From: JBBQSN01 sp963825505
GTDB lineage: Bacteria; Actinomycetota; Actinomycetes; Actinomycetales; CAWJMD01
Assembly: GCA_963825505.1 (NCBI GenBank)
Contig: CAWGTL010000002.1
Coordinates: forward strand, 1 to 64,000
Direction: 5' to 3'
DNA length: 64,000 nucleotides
Positions 16,622 through 26,112 of the stretch are shown piece by piece. Position 1 is the stretch's first letter. Each line of letters opens with the position of its first letter. The notes under the pieces were generated by a model. The model saw only the letters and a list, made by a program, of their open reading frames with translations. It was not told where the DNA came from and ran no database searches. A program made the translations under genes and the position numbers.

Positions 16622-19600
16622 ATGGTGGCGCAGGTGTCGGACCCGGTTGACATGATGTCGTCCGTGGCCCGCGAGGACGTCGCCCTGGTGGCGCGCAGCA
16701 ACGAGGTGCGCACCCTCACCGACGCCCTGCGGGCCGCGGGCGACTCACGTCCGGCCGTGTGGCTCGTCGCCGGCGACGCCGGGGTCGGCAAGTCCCGCCT
16801 GGTGCGCGAGCTGAGCGAGCGCGCCCGCTCCGCCGGTGCCCTGGTGCTCACCGGCCAGTGCGTCGACCTCGGTGGCGCCGGGCTCCCCTACCTCCCCTTC
16901 GCCGAGGCCCTCGGCCAGGCCGCCGCCGACCCCGCCACGGCCGCCGCGTTCGACGGCCTCACCGCGCTCGGTCCCCTGCTCGGCCGCGGCGGTCCCCGGC
17001 ACGACGCCGGTGACGACGACCGCCTGCCGCTGTTCGACGCCGTCCACACCGCCCTCGGCACGCTGGGCGCCGACCACGGTCCCGTCCTGCTCGTGATCGA
17101 GGACCTGCACTGGGCCGACGCCTCCAGCCGCGACCTGCTGCGCTTCGTCGCCTCCCGCCTGCGGCGCGAGCGCGTGCTCGTGGTCGCCACCTACCGCTCC
17201 GACGACCTGCACCGCGGCCACCCGCTCCGCCCGCTGCTCGGCGAGCTGCCGCGGCTGCCCGTCGTCGAGCGGATCGACCTCGCCCCGTTCAGCACCGACG
17301 AGCTCGGCCGCTACCTCGGGCTGCTGCGCGGCCGGGCCGTCCCGCGCCAGGTGGTGCTCGACATGCACCGGCGCACCGACGGCAACGCCTACTTCGCCGA
17401 GGAGCTCCTCGCCGCCGCCCTGACCGCCGACGGCGCCCGTCCCGACGGCCTGGCGGAGCTGCCGTGGACGCTCACCGACGTGCTCACCTCCCGGCTCGAC
17501 CAGCTGACCCCCGGCACCCAGCAGCTGGTGCGGGTCGCGAGCGTCGCCGGCCGTCGGGTCACCGACACGCTGCTGCTCCAGGTGGCCGGCCTGCCCGCCC
17601 CCGAGGTCGAGGCGGCGCTGCGCGAGGCCGTCGCCCACCAGGTGCTCGTGCCCGACGAGCGGGAGGGCTACCGGTTCCGGCACGCGCTGCTGCGCGAGGC
17701 GGTCTACAACGACCTGCTCCCCGGCGAGCGCGTGCGCACCCACGCCCGGTTCGCCGCTGCCCTGGCCGAGAGCACCGAGCGAGGTGCCGCCGCCGCGCTG
17801 GCGCACCACCATCTCGCCAGCAACGACCTGCCGGGTGCGTTCGCCGCGTCGCTGCGGGCGGCCGACGAGGCCGACGCGCTGCCGGCGCCCACCGAGTCGC
17901 TGCGCTGGCTCGAGCAGGCATTGCAGCTCTGGGACGCCGTGCCGTCGGCGCAGGAGCTGGCGGGCGACCTCGACGACCTCGAGCTGCGCACCGCCGCCAC
18001 CGCCGGACGCTCCGGCGCGTTCTCCCGCGCCGTCGCGCTCAGCGAGTCGGCACGGCGACGGGCCGAGGAGGAGGGCTCACCGCACCGGCTGGCCGTGGCC
18101 GAGCGGACGCTGGCCGTGCACCTGTACAACGCCGACCGCGACGAGGACGCCGTGAGCCACGCCGCGCGTGCGGTCGAGCTGCTGGCCGACGACCCCGACT
18201 CCGCCGAGGCGATCTGGGCGGCCGCGATCTGGGCCAAGACCATCGCCTGGGACGACCCCGACGGTCGGTCCCGCGAGATCGCCACCGCGGCCCTCGAGCG
18301 CGCCACCCGGATCGGCATGCAGGCGGCCGAGGCCGACCTGCTGGGCACCCTCGCGGTGCTCGACTGGAGCGACGGCGACATGGACCTGTCGCACGAGCAC
18401 CTGCTGCTCGCGCTCGAACCGGCCGAGCTCTCCGGCGACCCGGTGCCGCACCTGCGGATCGCCTACAACATCGCCACCAACCGGTTCTACGCCGGCGACC
18501 TCGAGGCGGCCCTCTCCGGCATCGACCTCGCCGTCGACATCGCCCGACGGAACGGCCTGTCCTGGAGCGTGTTCGGCATAGAGAGCCGCACGCTGCAGGT
18601 GATCGTCCGGTACACCACCGGCGACTGGGACGGCTCGCTGACGGCGGCCGAGGCCGCGGGCGAGCACCCGCCCGACCTCGTCGCCAACCGGCTGGCCGCG
18701 TCCGCCACCTACGCGCAGGTCGGACGCGGGCTGCCCGGCACGGCGGAGCGGGTGCGCGACCTGCGCGCCGCGTGGCACCAGGACGCCGCGATCGCGCTGG
18801 TCTCCGGCGGCTGCGGCGCCGACCTCGCCACCTGGTCCGGCCGTCCCACCGAGGCGCTGGCCCTGGCCGACGACGCCGTCGTGTCGATGGCGCGGCAGTG
18901 GGGTGACTACAGCCTCGGCGGCATCTGGCTCGGCGCCCTCGGCATCGCCGCCTCGGCGGACCTCGCCGAGCAGGGTCGGCTCGTGCACGACGACGACGCC
19001 GTCGCCCGGGCCGTCGCCGACGGCGACCGGCTGCTCGACCAGGTGCGGCTCACCGCCGAGAAGGGCCGGCCGCGCTCCGGGCGGATCGGGCCGGAGGGCG
19101 TCGCGTGGATCCGCCGGGCCGAGGCCGAGCACGCCCGGCTGCACGCGTCCTCCGACGCCGTCGAGCGGTGGACGGCCGCGCTCGAGGCGTTCGACTACGG
19201 GTACGTGTACGAGGTGGCCCGCTGCCGTCGTCGGCTGGCCGAGGCGCTGCTGGTGCACGACCGCCGCGACGAGGCCGCCGACCAGGCGCGCGCCGCGCAC
19301 GAGGTCGCGGTGCGGCTGGGCGCCCGCCCGCTGCAGGAGGCGGTCGAGGCGCTGGCGGTGCGGGCCCGGCTCGACGTCGGTGTCGCGCTGGCCGCCCCGG
19401 CGCAGGACGTGCTCACCCCGCGCGAGCGGCAGGTGCTGGGCCTGGTGGCCGAGGGGCTGACGAACCGGCAGGTCGGTGCGCGGCTGTACATCAGCGAGAA
19501 GACCGCGAGCGTGCACCTGTCGAACCTGATGGCCAAGCTGGGTGCGTCGAGCCGCACCGAGGCCGTCACCATCGCCCACCGGATGGGCATGCTCGCGTGA
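16622..19600 (+). CDS. LuxR family AAA/TPR regulator (LAL type)
   Basis: A 992-residue regulator of the large ATP-binding LuxR class. Order of domains: AAA-type ATPase with Walker A GDAGVGKS at 51-58 and Walker B LLVIEDLHWAD at about 156-166; a long helical TPR-like middle (about 350-900); and a C-terminal GerE helix-turn-helix, LTPRERQVLGLVAEGLTNRQ, in the last 65 residues. Such proteins activate target operons in response to unknown ligands. Start at ATG 16622 follows the small gene by 3 bases; a later pair of ATGs (16652, 16655) is also possible. The VOC-family gene overlaps its stop by GTGA. The frame is intact over its whole length. Confidence 0.93.
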   Translation: MVAQVSDPVDMMSSVAREDVALVARSNEVRTLTDALRAAGDSRPAVWLVAGDAGVGKSRLVRELSERARSAGALVLTGQCVDLGGAGLPYLPFAEALGQAAADPATAAAFDGLTALGPLLGRGGPRHDAGDDDRLPLFDAVHTALGTLGADHGPVLLVIEDLHWADASSRDLLRFVASRLRRERVLVVATYRSDDLHRGHPLRPLLGELPRLPVVERIDLAPFSTDELGRYLGLLRGRAVPRQVVLDMHRRTDGNAYFAEELLAAALTADGARPDGLAELPWTLTDVLTSRLDQLTPGTQQLVRVASVAGRRVTDTLLLQVAGLPAPEVEAALREAVAHQVLVPDEREGYRFRHALLREAVYNDLLPGERVRTHARFAAALAESTERGAAAALAHHHLASNDLPGAFAASLRAADEADALPAPTESLRWLEQALQLWDAVPSAQELAGDLDDLELRTAATAGRSGAFSRAVALSESARRRAEEEGSPHRLAVAERTLAVHLYNADRDEDAVSHAARAVELLADDPDSAEAIWAAAIWAKTIAWDDPDGRSREIATAALERATRIGMQAAEADLLGTLAVLDWSDGDMDLSHEHLLLALEPAELSGDPVPHLRIAYNIATNRFYAGDLEAALSGIDLAVDIARRNGLSWSVFGIESRTLQVIVRYTTGDWDGSLTAAEAAGEHPPDLVANRLAASATYAQVGRGLPGTAERVRDLRAAWHQDAAIALVSGGCGADLATWSGRPTEALALADDAVVSMARQWGDYSLGGIWLGALGIAASADLAEQGRLVHDDDAVARAVADGDRLLDQVRLTAEKGRPRSGRIGPEGVAWIRRAEAEHARLHASSDAVERWTAALEAFDYGYVYEVARCRRRLAEALLVHDRRDEAADQARAAHEVAVRLGARPLQEAVEALAVRARLDVGVALAAPAQDVLTPRERQVLGLVAEGLTNRQVGARLYISEKTASVHLSNLMAKLGASSRTEAVTIAHRMGMLA

Positions 19601-19962
19601 CCGCACCTCGCATCACCGCCACGTCGGTCACGGTCGGATCGCCCGAGCCCGTCGCTCTGGCCCGCTTCTACGCGCGCCTGCTCGGTGCCGAGGTGGCGGC
19701 CGAGGAGCCGGGCTGGGCGCAGGTGCGCACCGAGCGGCTGACGCTGAACTTCGAGCAGGAGGAGCAGTGGCAGCGCCCGGTGTGGCCTGCCGAGCCGGGG
19801 CGGCCGGTCGCCACCCAGCACCTCGACCTGTGGGTCGACGACCTCGAGGCGGCCGCGGCCTGGGCGCGGGAGTGCGGCGCCACCCCGGCCGACCAGCAGC
19901 CGCAGGACGACGTCCGGGTCATGCTCGACCCCGACGGCCACCCGTTCTGCCTGTTCCGTTGA
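19597..19962 (+). CDS. VOC (glyoxalase-like) family protein
   Basis: A 121-residue vicinal-oxygen-chelate fold protein with the two beta-alpha-beta-beta-beta halves: first half VGSPEPVALARFYARLLG, second half HLDLWVDDLEAAAAWARE, ending with the family's DPDGHPFCLF. Conserved His at the second half start and Glu in the end strand positions could bind a metal, but the set is incomplete. Starts with GTG overlapping the LAL regulator stop by 4 bases, so it is expressed with the regulator. Substrate unknown. Confidence 0.85.
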   Translation: MTAPRITATSVTVGSPEPVALARFYARLLGAEVAAEEPGWAQVRTERLTLNFEQEEQWQRPVWPAEPGRPVATQHLDLWVDDLEAAAAWARECGATPADQQPQDDVRVMLDPDGHPFCLFR

Positions 19963-19987
19963 GCCCCTTCGACGAGTGGCGCGGGCC

Positions 19988-20666
19988 TCAGCAGGTCCGG
20001 CCTGAGCCGTCGGGCTCGCTGAACGACTCGAACAGGCCCGGGCAGGACGACGTCGAGCAGGCCGCCCGCACCGGCGGGGACGATGTCGAGCAGCTGCTGG
20101 GCCAGCTGGTTCATGTAGACGACGATGACGATCTCGGCCAGCTGCTCCGGCGGCACGGTGAGGCGACGGCCCTTGCGCGACAGCAGCTCCTCGAGCAGCC
20201 CGCCGAGCTCGCCGCGGAAGTGCGCGCAGTGCGCGGCGTACAGGTCACGACCCTCCGGGCTGCGCAGGCCGTAGAGCTGGAACTCGCTCTCCAGCAGGTA
20301 CCAGCGGTGCCCGATGCCGTTGATCCGGGTGAGCACCTCGGCCAGCACGGGGTCGGCCTGGTCCTGAGGTGCCAGCGCGGGGTGGTCGTCGATCTCGTGG
20401 GCGTGGCTGGTCATCACCTCGCGCACGGCCGCGATCATCCGGTGGCCCTGCTCGTCGATGACGGCGCCGAACAGCTCCTCCTTGGTGGCGAAGTTCGAGT
20501 AGAGCGCGCCCTTGGTGAAGCCGGCCGCAGCCGCGAGGTCGTCGACGCTCGCGCCGTGCAGGCCCTTCTCGGCGAACACGTCGAGGGCCGCGTCGAGCAG
20601 CTTGGCCCGGGTGGCGGAACGGCGGTCGCTCGACGGCGTCGTCGACGTCGGGGTGGTGGTCGTCAT
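19988..20666 (-). CDS. TetR family repressor of the MMPL exporter (frame interrupted near the end)
   Basis: A TetR regulator starting at ATG 20666. The helix-turn-helix is at about residues 35-65: GASVDDLAAAAGFTKGALYSNFATKEELF. As written, the frame runs through the convergent VOC gene as a 332-residue product, with an unconvincing tail. Removing one base of the run CCCGGG at 20037-20042 restores the natural ending LPGLFESFSEPDGSGRTC and a TGA at 19988-19990, giving 225 residues, typical for TetR, and separating the two genes by 25 bases. It is divergent from the MMPL gene, and three palindromes lie between, so it very likely controls the exporter and itself. Confidence 0.85.
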
Positions 20667-20706
20667 CGTGCTCCCAGGCTAGTGCTGCGGCCGATCGTCC
20701 AGGGGT

Positions 20707-20735
20707 TTGCATACCGAGCGGTATCGGGATACCGT
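20707..20735 (+). promoter_or_regulatory. Promoter of the MMPL-YhgE operon
   Basis: A -35-like TTGCAT (20707-20712) and a -10-like TACCGT (20730-20735) are 17 bases apart. Both lie inside the operator array, so a bound TetR protein would block polymerase. Confidence 0.55.
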
Positions 20736-20759
20736 CCAGTATCGCATACCGATCGGTAT
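20711..20759. promoter_or_regulatory. Three tandem TetR operators
   Basis: Three 14-bp palindromes: ATACCGAGCGGTAT (20711-20724), ATACCGTCCAGTAT (20729-20742, weaker) and ATACCGATCGGTAT (20746-20759, perfect). Start-to-start spacings are 18 and 17 bases. They lie between the divergent tetR and MMPL genes and overlap the MMPL promoter. Confidence 0.75.
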
Positions 20760-20781
20760 CCGCTTCCTCGGAGGTCCTCCC

Positions 20782-23411
20782 ATGTCGACAGCCCTCTACC
20801 GCTGGGGCCGCTGGACCAGCGCGCACCCCTGGCGGGTCCTGCTCGCCTCGCTGCTCGTGGTGCTCGGCATGGGCGGGCTGGTCGGCGTCACCGGCGTCGC
20901 GTTCGACGACGAGTTCTCCATCCCCGGCACCGAGGCCCAGCAGGGCCTCGAGGCGCTCGAACAGCGGTTCCCGCAGGCCGCCGGCGCCTCCGCGCAGGTG
21001 GTCGTGGTGGCGCCCGCAGGGCGAGCGGCTCGCCGACGGCGACGCCCGCCAGCAGGTCGACGACCTGGTGGCCCGGCTCGCCGACGTGGAGCACGTCACC
21101 GCGGCCAGCAACCCCTTCGACGGCGGCACGACCGTCTCCGCCGACGGCCGCTACGCACTGGTCCAGGTGCAGCTCGACCCCGACGTCGCGGTGCTCGACG
21201 AGGAGACCAAGGACGCGCTGGCCGAGGCGGCCGCGGTGCCCGAGGGGTCCGAGCTGAGGTCGAGCCTCGGCGGCGCCGCGCTGCAGGAGCAGGGCGTGCA
21301 CCTGTCGCTCACCGAGGGGCTCGGCGTCGTCGTCGCCCTCGTGGTCCTGGCGATCACCTTCGGCTCGGCGCTGGCCGCCGGCATCCCGCTCGTCACGGCG
21401 CTGATCGGAGTCGTGGTCGGCCTCGCCGGGCTGGCCGCGTCGACGGCCGTCACCAGCGTCAACAGCTCCTCGCCCACGCTCGCGCTGATGATCGGCCTCG
21501 CGGTCGGCATCGACTACGCCCTGTTCGTCGTCTCGCGGCACCGCACGAACCTCGCCGAGAGCGCGGTCGGGGTGGCCGAGTCGGTCGCGCGGTCGCTCGC
21601 GACGGCCGGCAGCGCCGTGGTCTTCGCCGGCGCCACCGTCGTCATCGCGCTGCTGGGGCTGTCCGTGGCGCAGATCCCGTTCCTCACCGTGATGGGTGCC
21701 GCTGCGGCCGCGACCGTCGCGGTCGCCGTCGTGGTGGCTCTGACCGTCCTGCCCGCCGTGCTCTCGCTGTTCGGAGAACGGCTGCGCCCCAGGCTGTCTC
21801 GTCGTCCGCGCCAGCGCAGCCGAGGCGGCGAGCGCTGGGCCGGGCTCGTGACGCGCCGGCCGTGGGTGACCACCGTCCTCGTGGTGGCGGTGCTCGGACT
21901 CGTCGCCGTCCCGGCCAAGGACATGGACCTCGCCCTGCCGGACAACGGGATCTCCGAGGAGGGCAGCGGCGCCCGCGTCACCTACGACCTCGTGGCCGAG
22001 GGCTTCGGCGCCGGCTACAACGCGCCGCTGCTCGTCACCGCCGACATCATCGCCACCACCGACCCCCTCGGCGTGATGCAGGACATCGGCGCCGAGATCG
22101 AGGACCTGCCCGGCGTCGAGGCCGTCGTGCTCGCGACGCCGAACGAGAGGGCCGACACGGGGCTGGTGCAGGTGATCCCCACCGCCGGCGCTCGCGACGA
22201 CGCCACCGCCGACCTCGTGGCCGAGCTGCGCTCCGTCGCACCGGACCTCGAGGACGAGTACGGCATCTCCGACGTGCGGGTGACCGGTGCGACGGCGTTG
22301 CAGATCGACGTGTCCGACCGCCTCGGCTCGGCGCTCCTGCCGTTCGGCCTGGTCGTGATGGGCCTGTCGCTGCTGCTGCTCATGGTCGTGTTCCGCTCGA
22401 TCGCCGTGCCCGTGAAGGCGACCCTCGGCTTCCTGCTCTCGGTGCTCGCGGCGTTCGGGACGATCGGCGCCGTCTACGGCTGGGGCTGGGGCGCCGACCT
22501 GCTCAACGCCACCACGGGACCGGTGATCAGCTTCCTGCCGATCATCCTGATGGGGGTGCTGTTCGGGCTGGCGATGGACTACGAGGTGTTCCTGGTCTCC
22601 CGGATGCGGGAGGACTTCGTCCACACCGGCGACGCGAAGGCCTCGGTGCGGACGGGCTTCGCGTCGAGCGCCCGGGTGGTGACGGCGGCGGCGGTGATCA
22701 TGATCGCGGTCTTCGCGGCGTTCATCCCGTCCGGCGACCCGATCATCCAGCCGATCGCGCTGGGCCTGGCCGTCGGCGTGTTCGTCGACGCGTTCCTGGT
22801 GCGGATGACCCTGGTCCCGGCCGTGATGACGCTGCTCGGGCACCGCGCGTGGTGGCTGCCGCGCTGGCTCGACCGGCTGCTGCCCTCGCTCGACATCGAG
22901 GGCGAGGCGCTGGCCCACCACCTGCGGCACGAGGAGTGGGTGGAACGTCACGGCCCGGCCGCCGTCCGGGCCGCGGGCCTCAAGGTGCTCGACGAGCAGG
23001 GCAGGCCGGTGGTCGACGACGTGCACCTCACGGTCGCGCCCGGCACCGTGCTCGTGGTGGCCGAGGACGACCTCGTCGCGCGCCGCACGCTGCTCGCGAC
23101 CCTGGCCGGACGCGTCCGTCCCGCGGCAGGCGACCTCGTGGTCCTCGACCGGGTGCTGCCCGACGAGGCCGGCGCCGTCCTGGCCCGCACCGCGTTCCTG
23201 CACGACGACGGCCGCTCGCCGCTCGTGGTGCTCGACGGCGCCGAGCACGCCGGCACGGCACGGCGCGCGGTCGAGGGCGGCCGCACGGTCGTGCTCGGTT
23301 GCGCACCCGGCAGATCTCGCCGACGTGGAGGACCAGCTGCCGCGCGAACGCACGGTGGTCAGCCGCCCGCTGGACTCACTCATCACCCTGACCGAGGAGG
23401 TGGCGCGGTGA
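20782..23411 (+). CDS. MMPL/RND exporter with decayed ABC-ATPase tail (two frame interruptions)
   Basis: An MMPL family transporter, read from ATG 20782. The written sequence has an extra base at about 21,019-21,021 (after VVVAPAG, natural continuation ERLADGDARQQ) and another at about 23,306-23,308 (after RTVVLGCAP, natural continuation ADLADVEDQLPR). Correcting both gives 875 residues ending at TGA 23409-23411, overlapping the next gene by GTGA. Two RND repeats are visible, each with a periplasmic loop and a six-helix bundle; the second holds GLAMDYEVFLVSRMRE, the MMPL signature. The last about 160 residues resemble an ABC ATPase (VVDDVHLTVAPGTVLVV, then SPLVVLDGAEH) but lack a Walker A glycine-lysine loop and a LSGGQ signature, so they cannot hydrolyse ATP in the usual way. 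Substrate unknown. Confidence 0.85.
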
Positions 23412-25312
23412 CGCGCCGGACCCTGGTGGCCGTCGCGGCCGCCCTGCTCGTCCCCGCCGTGGCGGGAGCCGTCGCGCTGGCGTCGTTCGACGACCGCGCC
23501 GACCAGGTCGACCAGGTGCGCGCCGCCGTGGTCAACCTCGACGAGGCGGTGACGATCACCGATCCCGAGACCGGCGAGGACCAGCCGGTGCTGGCCGGTC
23601 GGCTGCTCGCCGGCGAGCTGACGGCCGGCGACGACGCGCTGCTGGGCTGGGAGCTCACCGACGCCGACGACGCCGAGGCCGGCCTCGAGGACGGCACCTT
23701 CCAGGCCGCCATCACGATCCCGGCAAACTTCTCCGCCGCCGCCACCTCGGTGCAGGGCGACGACCCGCAGCAGGCGACCATCGAGGTGCAGACCGCGGAG
23801 GCCGGGAGCCCGCTCGCGGCGGTGGTCGGCCAGCAGGTGGCCACCGCGGCCGCCGGCGCGGTCGGCGACCAGCTGACCACGCAGTACCTCGACCAGGTGC
23901 TGCTCGGGTTCGGGTCGGTCGCCAGCCAGCTCGGCACGGCCGCCGACGGCGCCACCGAGCTGGAGGGCGGGCTCGAGCAGCTCGCCACCGGCGCCGGTAC
24001 CGCGGCGTCCGGCGCCGACGACCTCGCCACCGGGGCGGGTGACCTGGCCTCCGGTGTCGACGGGATCGCCGACGGCGCAGACGATCTCGCTTCCGGCGCC
24101 GACCGGCTGACCGGCGGCGTCCGCAGCCTGGCGTCGGGCCTCCGCGAGCTCGAGGACGGCACCGCGTCGCTCCCGCGGGACGCCCGGGCTCTCGCGGACG
24201 GTGCGGCACAGGTGTCGTCCGGCCTCGCGGCCCTGCAGCAGCAGTGCGCCGGCGTCGTGAGCCCGGACGCGCAGGCCGTGTGCGGAGGCATCGCCCAGAT
24301 CGCCCCCGGCGCCGCCGGCCTCGCCACCGGCACCGACCGGCTCGCCGACGGTGCACCGCAGATCGCCTCGGGCATCGAGGACGCCGCCGGCGGCGCGCAG
24401 CAGCTCGTCCCCGGTGCGTCCGGCCTGGCCTCGGGCGCGTCGCGGCTGGCCGACGGAGCCGCCTCGGCAGCGTCCGGGGCTGGCGATCTCGCCTCCGGTG
24501 CAGGTGATCTCGCCGCCGGGCTCGACGACCTCGCGACCGGTGCCGCCGGCGCGCAGACCGGCGCGGCCGAGCTCGCCGACGGCCTCGGTCAGGGTGTGGG
24601 TGCGGTCCCGTCGTACACCGACGACCAGCGCGACCAGCTCGTGCGGACCGTCGCCGACCCCGTGACGTCCAGCGGTGACGACGGCTTCACGGGCGCGACC
24701 GGCGCGGTGCTCCCGCTCGTGGTCGTGCTCGTGCTCTGGCTCGGGGCGCTGGCGACCTTCCTGGTCCGCCGGGCGCTGCCTGACGGTACCGAGCGCACGG
24801 CGGCCTCGGCCCTGCGGCTGACGCTGCGCTCGTGGGGACCTGCGGCGCTGGTCGGGCTCGGTCAGGTGCTGACCCTGGCCGCCGTCGTGGCCGCGTTCGG
24901 CGTCGACGTCGTCTCGCCGGTGGGTGCCGTCGCCGTCGGGCTGCTCGTGGCGCTGGCGTTCGCCGCGCTGCACCAGGCGCTCACCGCCGTGGGCGGCCGG
25001 GTCGGCCAGGTGCTGTCGCTGGTGCTGCTCGTCGTCCAGGTCGCCTCGGTCGGCGGGTTGATCCCGCTGGCGACCGCCCCCGGGGCGTTCCAGCTGCTCG
25101 GCGGCGTCCTCCCCCTGCCGCTGGCCGTCGACGCGCTCACCACGCTCGTGCAGGGCGGCTCGGCCTCCGTGGCGGGTGCGGTCGCGGCGCTGCTGGCGTG
25201 GACCGTCGTGCCGCTCGCGGTCACGACCTGGGCAGCGCGGCGCCGTCAGCTGTGGTCGGTGTCCTCCATCCGGGAGCAGCTCGAGGGCCGCGGGCGGATG
25301 CAGCCGGCGTGA
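23408..25312 (+). CDS. YhgE/Pip family membrane protein
   Basis: A 634-residue YhgE/Pip-type protein related to ABC-2 permeases. One N-terminal membrane helix (LVAVAAALLVPAVAGAVAL), an extracytoplasmic region of about 400 residues including a long run of seven-residue repeats of the type LATGAxDLASGA (about residues 175-400) that should form a coiled coil, then five C-terminal membrane helices from about residue 430. It starts with GTG inside the overlap with the MMPL gene and is cotranscribed with it. Pip-type proteins act as phage receptors and in protein secretion in Gram-positive bacteria; here pairing with an MMPL protein suggests a joint envelope export role, which is inference. Confidence 0.88.
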   Translation: MTRRTLVAVAAALLVPAVAGAVALASFDDRADQVDQVRAAVVNLDEAVTITDPETGEDQPVLAGRLLAGELTAGDDALLGWELTDADDAEAGLEDGTFQAAITIPANFSAAATSVQGDDPQQATIEVQTAEAGSPLAAVVGQQVATAAAGAVGDQLTTQYLDQVLLGFGSVASQLGTAADGATELEGGLEQLATGAGTAASGADDLATGAGDLASGVDGIADGADDLASGADRLTGGVRSLASGLRELEDGTASLPRDARALADGAAQVSSGLAALQQQCAGVVSPDAQAVCGGIAQIAPGAAGLATGTDRLADGAPQIASGIEDAAGGAQQLVPGASGLASGASRLADGAASAASGAGDLASGAGDLAAGLDDLATGAAGAQTGAAELADGLGQGVGAVPSYTDDQRDQLVRTVADPVTSSGDDGFTGATGAVLPLVVVLVLWLGALATFLVRRALPDGTERTAASALRLTLRSWGPAALVGLGQVLTLAAVVAAFGVDVVSPVGAVAVGLLVALAFAALHQALTAVGGRVGQVLSLVLLVVQVASVGGLIPLATAPGAFQLLGGVLPLPLAVDALTTLVQGGSASVAGAVAALLAWTVVPLAVTTWAARRRQLWSVSSIREQLEGRGRMQPA

Positions 25313-25323
25313 CGGCGTACCCG

Positions 25324-25599
25324 TCAGTCCTCGAGCTCGTCCTCGTCGCGGGAGTCCTTCTCGGACTCCTGGGCGGTGTCGTCGTCGCCGTCCTCGAGCG
25401 GCTCCCGCTCGTCGCCGACGTCGAAGGGGTCGTTGACGTCGAGGTCGGGGTCCGGGTCGTCGGGGGCGACGTCCTCGCCCGGGAAGCCGTCGTCGGCGAG
25501 GCCCTCGCCCGCGTCGCTCGGCTCACCGCCTGCGGCACCACCGCTGTCGTCGGGACGGACGGCCGGCTCGTCGGGCTCGCGCCCTTCCTGCTCGCTCAT
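25324..25599 (-). CDS. Acidic disordered protein
   Basis: A 91-residue, strongly acidic protein from ATG 25599: MSEQEGREPDEPAVRPDD, then many Asp/Glu/Gly/Pro, ending KDSRDEDELED. No hydrophobic segment; expected to be disordered. An in-frame ATG 36 bases earlier would add 12 residues, but the MSEQE start matches the small protein at 13104-13271. Convergent with the YhgE/Pip gene, 11 bases apart. Function unknown. Confidence 0.65.
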   Translation of the reverse strand: MSEQEGREPDEPAVRPDDSGGAAGGEPSDAGEGLADDGFPGEDVAPDDPDPDLDVNDPFDVGDEREPLEDGDDDTAQESEKDSRDEDELED

Positions 25600-25658
25600 A
25601 CGCGCATGGTCCTCGTGCTCGACGGGCGCCGCCACCGGAGCCGACCTACCGTGGCGGC

Positions 25659-26099
25659 ATGAGCACCATCCGCAGGACCGTCCGCACCGACGCCTCGCCC
25701 GAGCAGGTCTTCGCCTACCTGTCCGACTTCACGCACACCGAGGAGTGGGACCCGGGGACGGTCACCACCGACCGGGTGTCCGGGGACGGCGGGGTCGGCA
25801 CGAGGTACCACAACGTCTCGAAGTTCATGGGCCGCGAGACCGAGCTGGAGTACACGGTCATCGACCTGGACCAGGGGACGATGGTGCGGCTGCGCGGAGA
25901 GGGCAAGAGCGTCACCGCGATCGACACGATGCGGATCAGCCCGGACGGCGCAGGCAGCGTGGTCGAGTACACGGCCGAGTTCGACTGGAAGGGCGTGGCG
26001 AAGGTGGCCGCGCCCCTGCTCGGCCCCGCGCTGACCAAGCTGGGCGACGAGGCCGAGGACGGCCTGCAGCGCAACCTGGACGCGCTCCCCCGCACCTGA
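25659..26099 (+). CDS. SRPBCC (polyketide cyclase-like) family protein
   Basis: A 146-residue START/SRPBCC-fold protein: ASPEQVFAYLSDFTHTEEWDPG at the start is the family signature, followed by six beta strands and a C-terminal helix (LGDEAEDGLQRNLDAL). Such proteins bind hydrophobic ligands; the ligand here is unknown. The ATG is 6 bases after TACCGT, fitting a leaderless transcript, and no ribosome binding site is seen. It is the first of three plus-strand genes (this, DUF2231, ACC deaminase), each with its own leaderless-type start. Confidence 0.85.
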   Translation: MSTIRRTVRTDASPEQVFAYLSDFTHTEEWDPGTVTTDRVSGDGGVGTRYHNVSKFMGRETELEYTVIDLDQGTMVRLRGEGKSVTAIDTMRISPDGAGSVVEYTAEFDWKGVAKVAAPLLGPALTKLGDEAEDGLQRNLDALPRT

Positions 26100-26112
26100 G
26101 TAGCGTCGCGGG

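Noticed and set aside
20888..24973. Long minus-strand open frame opposite the MMPL and YhgE genes
   Set aside because: Its product is Arg/Gly/His-rich and has no domain; it mirrors GC-rich codon bias of the plus-strand genes.
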